Shown: piece by piece, positions 55,128 through 64,000 of the stretch
Numbering within the stretch: position 1 is the stretch's first letter
Layout: each line of letters begins with the position of its first letter
Assembly (NCBI RefSeq): GCF_000247815.1
Contig: NC_021676.1
Location: forward strand, 3,935,544 to 3,999,543
Origin: Ficedula albicollis
Taxonomy: Eukaryota > Chordata > Aves > Passeriformes > Muscicapidae
Reading direction: 5' to 3'
DNA: 64,000 nucleotides
Notes under the pieces: generated by a model
Database searches by the model: none
Seen by the model: only the letters and a program-made list of their open reading frames with translations
Told to the model about the DNA's origin: nothing
Made by a program: the position numbers and the translations under genes

Positions 55128-57059
55128 TGTGCAGGGAGTAAGATCAAAAGCTAACTTTAATAGATGTTTGACTAAGGTCACACTCCTAGGAAATGGAACA
55201 CTGAAGATGAAAGAGAACAAATAGATTTGGTTTTTGATCTCAGCCAAATGCATTTGGCATTGTTTAGCTTTTATAAATACTTCAACTTTAGGCTGTATCT
55301 GACTAAAATGAATTGGTTGAAGGTTTCAATAGTTTGGTAAGACTTTAATATATACCAACATTTGGAAAAACATCTGAAGTATTTGGCCAGATTTTTTTCT
55401 TGCTGGAATGACGTCAGGTCAAGTCTGAACACTGTTGTTAAGGCTAGATGTATATAAATAATTTAAAGAACGTATTTTCCTAACCTTAGGCTGATTTAAG
55501 AGTTACTATCCACCAGTGCTATAAAATCACGACCACTTCTAGCCAGAAATTTCAGGGGAAAGTGCAGAGCACTGACAAAAGGTATTGGAATACTCAATTA
55601 AAACAAGCAACTGTGTCCCTAACCAAGAGTGCAGATTGGATCCTTTTCCCAAATTATTTCACAGTTCTTGGGAACATCCACACTTGCAATCTAACTAGGA
55701 GTAAGAGAGGAATGGATTGCAATCTACAAACTGCTACTTTCAAATGTGCCAGCAATAATGGTGTTTGCTAACTGAAGACAACTTGCTCAATTAGGGAAAA
55801 GATGAGATAACACTCATTAAAGCAATATGCTTAAACCACTACTATTGCTAGAAAAAATTAATTATCAATAACCACCAGAAGAACTGCAGAAATCTCTAAA
55901 CTACTTGGTAGGCTACAGAGTCAAACTTTCCAAAGGAGTTCCATGAGCCCTGATAAAAATCAGTGATTGCAGGAAATGCCCCCACCTCATGGTTCAAAAC
56001 TGTCTTTTTAGCATTTTGATGAAAAATAATGATTTACACCATGAACTGTATTAAAATAAAAATTACTATATCTGAGTTACGCAAACATGTGTCTTCAGAA
56101 ACTCTACAGAAAATATATAAAGGGAAAATCTTCCTGCTCCTACATTCAAATTATTCTATCACCGTATTACAGCAGTGATAAGGAGCTGATAGAAAAGCTG
56201 AGATATTTCCCAAGACACAAAGTCGGGTATTTATCATCATTAAAGGAGGCACACCTGACCACAAGCCCTAAAGGTAAAGTAGGGAAGGAAGAGGTGATTC
56301 CCCACACACCTCTCACAGTACCTTTCTCCTTAAAACCACTTTAAACCCACCCCAAAGGCACCTCTCCAAGCTCCAGCCACCACAAGGTTCTTTCCTTCTT
56401 TATACTCTTTATTTCTTCAAAAGGGAAAATACCTCAAACTTTCTCCTCTTTTGTTTCAGAAGGACATGGCCTGTTACACCTTTTGCTGTTATTTATTGCT
56501 TCCTGTACCACATTTCTGCTGCTGAGGCAAGAAGTGATTTGCTGAGCCCACCTGGACACTGAGATCTCTGCAGAGCAGAAACCCCACTCAGCTGAGCTCT
56601 GACCCTCCCAGGCACAGCACACCTGCACCAGCAGCATTTCAGCTGTGTCACTCTCAGGCATCACCAAAATGCACCTCCCTTTGCTCACTGAACCTACCTG
56701 CAGGACCTGGCCATGCACCACAAATAAACCTGCTTTGTTCCTCAGCTCCTCAGTTCACTGAAAAAGTGATGTTCTCATCCCAGCCAGCCCCCAGTGCCAG
56801 CACTGACCCACACTACTGCAAACCTGATGCCCAAAAAGCCCTGCCTCAAACCAGGATTAGTGAGTGACAGAAAAATAATAGAAATCTAAGACAACTCGAA
56901 TTTTATACCAAGACAGAAGAGCTGTTCATCAGTGTTAAAACACATTGTTTTCAAGGACAGAAAACAAGGATGGAAGCCATGGAAGCAAGCTGGATATTAG
57001 CTTGGGTGTAAAACTTAATTTTAGATAGGCTGCTATCCACCCAACATGGAGAGGATTGT

Positions 57060-57107
57060 TATATATACATATATATACACACATACACACGCATATATAT
57101 ATATATT
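57060..57107. repeat. Mixed TA/CA microsatellite
   Basis: TATATATACATATATATACA, CACATACACACGCA and TATATATATATATTT form a compound alternating purine-pyrimidine tract of about 48 bp. Confidence 0.9.
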
Positions 57108-58456
57108 TAAGTAAATATATGCTTCCACTGCAGTTTATTGATCAACACCCAATGTGGAATTCCTGTTTCTCTTCAATTGTATTTCATGAACATTTTTGAT
57201 TCTTCTTGAAGACAGGAATATTTTCACTTCTCTACCCTTAACACATGAAGCCCACAGAAGTTAAATAAAAATTTCCTTTGTTTTAGCAGCTGAATGTTTG
57301 CTATTCTGCATATCCCTGAAGGACACAAAACTCTAAATATTAATTATACAGTACATTTAGGCATCACCAAAACAGGTCTTGGTCTCATCCATTTCACTGT
57401 CCAGTAGCACAAATCTGCATTTTGCTTTTTACACATTTCCAAAAGACTAGGTTCATCTATCTTAAGATTAAACTGTGAAATCTGTGGTTCACTGGCATTT
57501 CCAAAGAAAGAAGATCAAGAATTAGAATCCTTCTTTATATGGTACATGAGAAATGTGCTGCATGACAGAAAAAAATTGTAATTAAACCAATTAGTAGAAT
57601 GTTATTCAGATGTATGGTAAATGAAGTTGTATCTTCAGTCTTCAGCTGTTCTGCTGGTAGGCTCAAGTTTCAAAACATTGTGCTTCTTAAACAATGAAAT
57701 GAATAAATACTTCAGAATCTTTTGTGTCTGGTTCTGTGCAAGAAAAGGCGTTTATTAAAAAACACGAGTGTATTTATGGATAAAAATTAACTTCTACCAA
57801 ATAAAAACCAGAAGACTATAAAGCAAAAATCAGAGCAAAACAGTGCTTGATTAATTTGGTCCTTAGTAGGAATATAAAAGGACCAGCCTGTGGAGGATAT
57901 CATAAGACTGATTTATATTACAAACCCTGAACTATTGAGGTATATGCTTATATATCACATTTTATAAGAGGCATCATGGGATCACACCATCTGCTACAGA
58001 GACATCAATAACTGCACCTTTTAAAAAAATAACAGCCAGAGACCGAAAACGAGCACGGTGAGGTTTTCTTTTGTTTTCTTTTTAACTATGGAAATTTCCC
58101 AGCGCAGAACAGGAGCCCAGGAAGGTGCAGCAGGACTGAAGCCCAGCCCTGGAGGGGCACAGGAGCCTTGGGCCTCCCACTCCACCAGACCCTGCAGACA
58201 CAGCCACATTTACTGCAGACATCGTTATTTTACTTTTGTCTGGATGATTAAATATTTTTGTCCTTGAGCAAAAATATTTATTCTCCAGTTCTAAGTGCAA
58301 AAAACAAACTCCCAGCAGGAAATGAGTTATTCTTCCCTTCCTGAAAGAACTCGTAATATGATGAGCATAACATCACCAGTGATGGGATGAAATGGTGTTC
58401 TAACTGTAGGAATAACAAATCAACCATGAGTAATTCCCACCAGAAGCCTGGAAACT

Positions 58457-58562
58457 GGACAGCCTACTGCCAGTTCTTGTTTTATGCAGTGAAAACAGAA
58501 AATTAAGGTGGACAGCCTACTGCCAGTTCTTGTTTTATGCCGTGAAAACAGAAAATCAAGAG
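58457..58562. repeat. 53-bp tandem duplication
   Basis: GGACAGCCTACTGCCAGTTC begins at 58457 and 58510. Differences are TGCAGTG against TGCCGTG and AAATTAAG against AAATCAAG. Confidence 0.92.
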
Positions 58563-60563
58563 GGAGATCTGTACAACTGGATTTCCACTGGATTTACTCA
58601 CAACTTCCATTGCACTCACTCACAGGTGCATCACTGTTTTACATTCTTGTCTCTCCTATTTGGCCAAACTGAACAGGAGGCAAAGATGCAAAGATGTGCT
58701 GTCCCCTGACACATTAGGATTGATTACAGGGAAAAGTAAATGAGAACTATTTCATCTTCAAAGTGCTTTCCTAAGACATTAACATCTAATAATAGTATTA
58801 AAGTCGCATTATAGGTCTTTAATCTGTGGCAGTAATAATGCTGTCTAGTGTAATAAAAATACCCATTCAAATAAATATTTTGGCTATCCACTTTTAGGAG
58901 TTTGCAAAACTGTACTATTACCAAGTTGAAGACACTTTGGGATAGCTCAAACTAAATTTTGAGAGCAGCACTGCTGCAGTAACAGCAACTTGGTTCCCTT
59001 TCCTTGCTTACCCATGGTCTCCTAGAGAGAAATTAAACCAGCTTTATCAGGATTTATCCTGCCAATACTTCAAAAAAAGAAACAAGCAATAAAAGTTGTA
59101 TTTTGAAACCAGTAACTAAGCAAATAATCACAATGAAGCAGAGCTCAGGAATTGTGCACATCCCCTACAAGCCTGATCTGCACAGGTAAGCCTCACCCAG
59201 AGACATTCCTCACCAAATTCTAGTGGAATTCCAGCAGAGGGACCGACTCTATTTCCAAACTGCAGTAAGGTAATTGCTGCTTCACCAGGAATGCAATCTT
59301 TGAAGCAGGAGTCCTTCAAGTCAAAGATTCCTGGCCCAACCAGAGTCACACAAGTTATTGGTACCAACTCACCTGCTGCTGCTGGAGAGACTCTGACACA
59401 TTTCATTAAACAATTCACTGCTGAGGATATTTAAATGTTAGTAAATAATGTTTATTGCCATAAGAACTGCCCTTTTAATTTGCTAAGGAGTTTGAAAAGG
59501 CGTCATAACTTCTTGCTGGGTTACATTTACAAAACTGAGTGTCAGCTTCCAAGTTTTGGGAGCTGTGACAGTTGAACATTCATCTGCAACACTGCAGGCA
59601 CAGCATTAGCCAATGAGAGATTAATTAATTAAGTTATTTACTAAAAGTAAGAAATAAAACAAGCATATTTTTGCTGTTGGCTTCACAGAAAGTGCAATCA
59701 GCATTTTCAGAGTGCAAGGTAGCCTCTCTTTGTGATTGTTTTTGGCTGGCTGACATTCCCTTGCCAACAATGTGCTATTGCTTGTTCTTTTTTTCAACAA
59801 TTATTAAACTGAAATAGCTGAAAGGCTTCTAAATAATATTGCAGCACTGTCTTAACTCAGGACATGGAATTCCCCTAATTTTGTTTTATGAACTCTGTGG
59901 TTCCTCTTTACCCCTTTTTCCCCACACAGCACCTTGGTACAGGGGCAGATGAGAAGCTGGATAATCTCAATTACAGGTGATGGCTGATGAGGTGAACTGG
60001 TACAAAGAACAATGTCTTTCATTTGAGATTTCTGCTCTTTATCTTTCTTGGAGAGCTCATTCCTGTTGGCCTGGGCTGCTGCATTTGATGAATGGGTCAG
60101 CAGCAAGGGTCTGTGTGAGCAAATGAGTAAGATGCACATCCCATCCCTCAAACCATAATGAAAATCTTTATGAGATTGGATTCATGCTTTGAGATGACCT
60201 GAGAGTATGTTCCTGCTTTTTTAAATATTACAATTTAGTTATCCAGCAACAGCTGAAGTGCCAGCACCAACCATTCCTGCAAGCTGGCAAAGTAACTCAC
60301 ACATGGGTGGTGCTACTTTATAGAGCTGCTTCATATTAAATTAATTTTTAAAACCCCATAAAACAGCAGCGAGACTTTTCTAATCACAAATGTTCTGATC
60401 ATCTTTTTGAAGCAACACAACTGCTGCCAAAAAAAGCTGAAGATGGAGTTTCATGGGCAGAAAACCTACCTAAATTAACAGAAGTTACTCAGTCTTTTTT
60501 TTTTTAATGTAATTAGCATGTAATGAGACCACAGAACTGATCTGCAAGAAATACCTGTCTATA

Positions 60564-60724
60564 TCTGAGAGCAAAGGATAACATTATTTCTGTTTATTTC
60601 CCTGCACCCATACTCAAATCTCTGTGTTGCCATATTTACCACAGGGGTCTGAGAGCAAAGGATAACATTATTTCTGTTTCATTCCCTGCACCCATACTCT
60701 GTGTTGCCATATTTACCACAGGGG
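60564..60724. repeat. 84-bp tandem duplication
   Basis: TCTGAGAGCAAAGGATAACA begins at 60564 and 60648, and both copies end ATATTTACCACAGGGG. Copy 2 lacks about 7 bases (the CAAATCT region) and has CATTCC for TATTTCC. Confidence 0.92.
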
Positions 60725-63699
60725 GGAATCTTCTTTCTCTAAACCTCACTCCTGCAAACTTGATACTAATGACAACTTGTAGAGAAAAGTTGCAGAGCTC
60801 TCCTTGACATCCTGTGAGAAGGATCAAGGTGAGTCTCAAAAACTTCTTTCATTAAAGCTGTCACAGAAGCTCCCCCCAGAACTCTTATCACAAAAAGAAA
60901 TATTTCAGAAGTTCTTGGTCAGTTTTTCACAGAAATTTATTACCCCTAAAAGCTGTTGGTCGATTATTTAGTGACATGAACTGAAAATTATTCAGGAAAA
61001 TAATTCACTTTCTTTGCTCAACCCATGTTGAGCTTGCTCAAGCCTGTGTTTCCTCAGCAAGCCATTGATTGATATAAATGATATTTAGCAGGTAGAGATT
61101 CATTCTTTCTTCTTCATGATGGAAAAAAACCAAAACCAAATTTTCTATCAATTATTAAAAGCCAAGAATAACGATACCCAAAAGAAGGTGAAAAGTACAA
61201 CAAAAATACATACCAACTGTTATTGGGTCTGGAGAATGAAATACAAGAATATGATGAAGAATATACACAATCAGCATATAATTTATTGATTGCCCCTTCT
61301 CCAACGAAGGGCCATCAGCTAGTTTAAAAGTAAAATTACATACTAAAATAACAGCAGAGAGAGAGAAAAATTATGAGGGTCATGCAAGGGGAAAAAGATG
61401 TATCTTCAGCAAAGATTTTTAAATGAGATGGAGAGTCAATGAGGCAGAGAAATACAGGAAAGCCCTTCCATGCCAGAAAGAATTGCAGAAAAGCAGGTTC
61501 TTTTAGCATTAGTGGTGAAATGTGGAGTGGCAGCACGGGAAAGAAAACCAAAAAAGCAAAGCAGGCACTCCTGAAATAAACTGCCCTAATCCTGCTTTTT
61601 AGGATGCCTATTAATTACATTAGCATAATGGAAGTTGTCTGAAAGGCCAGACAAAACCAGGGGAGGAAAATAAACGGCTTGTGCTAACAAACGTGCTCAC
61701 GAGTTACTGCAAACACGAGCTCAAATTGTACACAACTCATGGGCTGCATCTCCCAGCTCTGCCTGAGCCCTGCAAACCTCCTCCCCAAATCCCAATCCCT
61801 GCCCTGCTGCCTGCAGAGCACCTCCAGAGCGAGTTTTTGCTGCTACCAACACCCCTGATGTCACTTCTGTCCCTGTGTCACCGGGTCCAGCTGCTCCCAG
61901 CTCGGGGCACCCGGGGTCGAGGGAGGGAAAAAGGCAACAGGTGAAAGAAAAATGGCAAGTGCTTGACCACAGAAATAAAAGTTCAAAGGATTTGCAGCAG
62001 TAGGCAGAAAGTTTAACATAAAGGGGAAAGCAAAAAGGTCATTTTCTGGCAGGTAAATAAACGCTGGGATGGTTTGCTGGGCGTGGGATGAGCTCCCCAG
62101 CAGTGAATCCCTGAGCTGGGATGTGCCCTTGGGTACTGCTGGAGCTCACCTGGAAGTGCAGGACTCTCCCAGGTGGAATTTCCCAGCCAAAAATGGTCAG
62201 CATGCTCCTCCAACACGTTTCTGTCTGCTCAAGTGTGCAGCCCATGAGCAACCCAGGTGCACAGGCTGCCCCTTGCACTGCAAATTTACCCCAGGAGTGT
62301 AAAATTCCTTGTGGGAATAGAATACGGCATGATTTGGGTACCATGGATGTAAACACACTGTTTGCCCCAATAATTATGTATGCAGATGGTTATTTTGGGG
62401 TTTTAACACTTTAGTGAAATGTAACTTTGTAAGAAAAAATTTTATAATGGTCTGTTTAGTTGCACATGTCCCTCATAAACATATTTCCCTAGAAAAATAA
62501 ATATTTAAAGCAGGCATGAAGGTTTAGACCTGCACCCCTATGGTTGGTTTATATAAAATGTATTAAGAAATTTACCTGTGCCTCCTGACCATGGCAATTT
62601 TCTGGTGCCAGCCCATTGCCCTCCACCAACCTGTGAAGTCTGGCACTGCTGAGGACACAGAACTGTCCAGGAGTGGGAGAAACCTCCTCATCCAGTGCCC
62701 CATCCTGAGACACACAAGGCTCAGCCCCCCACAGCTGGACCCCACAAGCTCCAGGTGAAAGGCTAAATACTAACAAGAATGAATTCTGTTTCTAGAGAAC
62801 TCTATTGTACTGATGGAGAATATTGTAGTGATTTAGATGTAACTTTTCACAACAATAACCTTGCAGAGATGTATTTGAAGAACAATGACAATACAAAACT
62901 GAGCTGTTTTCAAATATTGCTTGAATGTTTTCCCTTCGATTGTCAAGTGCAACGAAATTTAAAAAAAAAATACAAATTATTCTACTGTGAAATGGTATTT
63001 AAGACTTCCTCTGGCTGTCAGAACACCCCAGCCCAAGCTGCACTGCAGAGCAGCTCCCCAGGCTGCACAGTTTGGGTGTAAACTCAGCTGCAGCTGCTCT
63101 CTGAGCTGCCCCAGCCCTGCTGTGGCTCCAGGAGCGTGGCCACAGGGATGGCACTGCAAGCCCAGGACTGCATTAGCCAGGCTGTGAGCAGCTGATGAGC
63201 TGTGCTGATTCATTTCCAGGGAGATCTACTTGGAGATGATTGGGTTTCAATCCTTGACCTACAGAATTTTAAGCATCGCTTCACTCATATTAGAGATTTT
63301 GTATATAGACAAAATACAGATTATGGATGACTTCTAAGTCAGCAGGAAAGTCCTTTACTTTCTCGACTTTCTAAGCCAAGATTATTTATTGTACTGAAGA
63401 TTTGTTTAACAATAAAAATAAAAAAATCCTCCCCAAATCAACTGTGAATTAAGTTTAAAGTTGGTAGATTGTTGTTAAGTACATAAATAATTGAAGTGGA
63501 AATGGGGAGCAGAGTTTAAATATAGTCAGACATCAACAGTTTCTCCTATGAATTCTTCTATCAGAAATAAAAAACTCCTATTTCACATTTCAGTCTACTC
63601 CTCCCTCCTGTTTCTTTCACTAATCAGCTCATACCTTGTTTGATGGAAAAAGCCTGAAAGAGAAACCTTAACGTGATAAATTTCCATTAGATTAAGGAT

Positions 63700-63930
63700 G
63701 AACTACAGCACCACAAGACATCCACTGGATGGCTGAGGTTGGGCAGCACCGCTGGAGATCATGTAAGCCCAACTTTCCCCTTTGAGAAAGAGTCAGATGT
63801 GCCAGGACAGTCCAGGTGAGCCTTGGGATGTGCAGGGATGATTTCAGCCCACTGGAGCACCCATCCCTCCCAGCAGCTGCTCTGTGGTGCTGCCCAGCCC
63901 TCCCTGGGAAAACATTCCTTGCCCCAGGGC
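63700..63930 (-). mobile_element. CR1-type LINE fragment, diverged
   Basis: On the plus strand GCTGAGGTTGGGCAGCACC, CTGGAGATCATGTAAGCCCA, TGCCAGGACAGTCCAGGTGA, then a GGGATGATTTCAGCCCACTGG-like part and CCCTGGGAAAACATTCCTT keep the order of a reverse-complemented CR1. That order is GGAGATCATCTAGTCCAAC, then CAGGACCGTGTCCAG, then a CTCCAC block, a CTGGGCAACCTGTTCC block and an AAGAAGTTCTTCC block. It is strongly diverged, so the borders are approximate. Confidence 0.6.
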
Positions 63931-64000
63931 TGATTACTCAGTCAAACCAAAAATCAGCACTGAAAGTAGGCAAAATTATTCGTATTATAAATAAGGAAGA

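Overview
The window is vertebrate nuclear DNA, most likely from a bird and plausibly a songbird. Several short 5'-truncated CR1-type LINE tails and one edge resembling an avian ERVL-type LTR support this, as do intron-dominated gene structure and numerous minisatellites. There is no sign of operons, prokaryotic genes, CRISPR or tRNAs.

The one gene I can support is DACH2, the Dachshund-family transcriptional cofactor, on the minus strand. Four consecutive internal coding exons are present. In transcript order they are 42934-42803, 17276-17121, 13390-13218 and 2565-2430. All have AG/GT borders, the phases join without a break (1-1-0), and together they give about 199 uninterrupted codons. These exons encode the linker between the N-terminal DACHbox-N (Ski/Sno-like DNA-binding) domain and the C-terminal DACHbox-C coiled coil. 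The exons for both domains lie outside the window. The sequence is DACH2 rather than DACH1 by paralogue-specific residues.

Everything else is intron: more than 2.4 kb downstream of the last exon seen, then 10.7 kb, 3.7 kb and 25.5 kb between exons, and more than 21 kb upstream of the first exon seen. The introns hold a ~77-bp minisatellite next to the 2430-2565 exon and a 20-unit, almost perfectly uniform 51-bp minisatellite next to the 13218-13390 exon. They also hold a 74-unit AGAAT array, tandem duplications of 593 and 347 bp, and many small two-copy tandem duplications. Five CR1 fragments and one AT-rich, homeodomain-site-rich stretch that could be an enhancer complete the list.

The most striking feature is three pure poly-C tracts of 1207, 907 and 448 bases. 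Each sits inside a different simple repeat whose two flanks are redundant with each other. In the first, the tract takes the place of about 8 bp of one minisatellite unit and the array phase continues across it. In the third, a ~27-base T/C block is repeated on both sides. I read these as probable sequencing or assembly artefacts, although real G/C homopolymer expansions are not excluded. The very long proline, glycine and other repeat-peptide open frames come from these tracts and arrays and are not genes. I did not find a new protein-coding system here.
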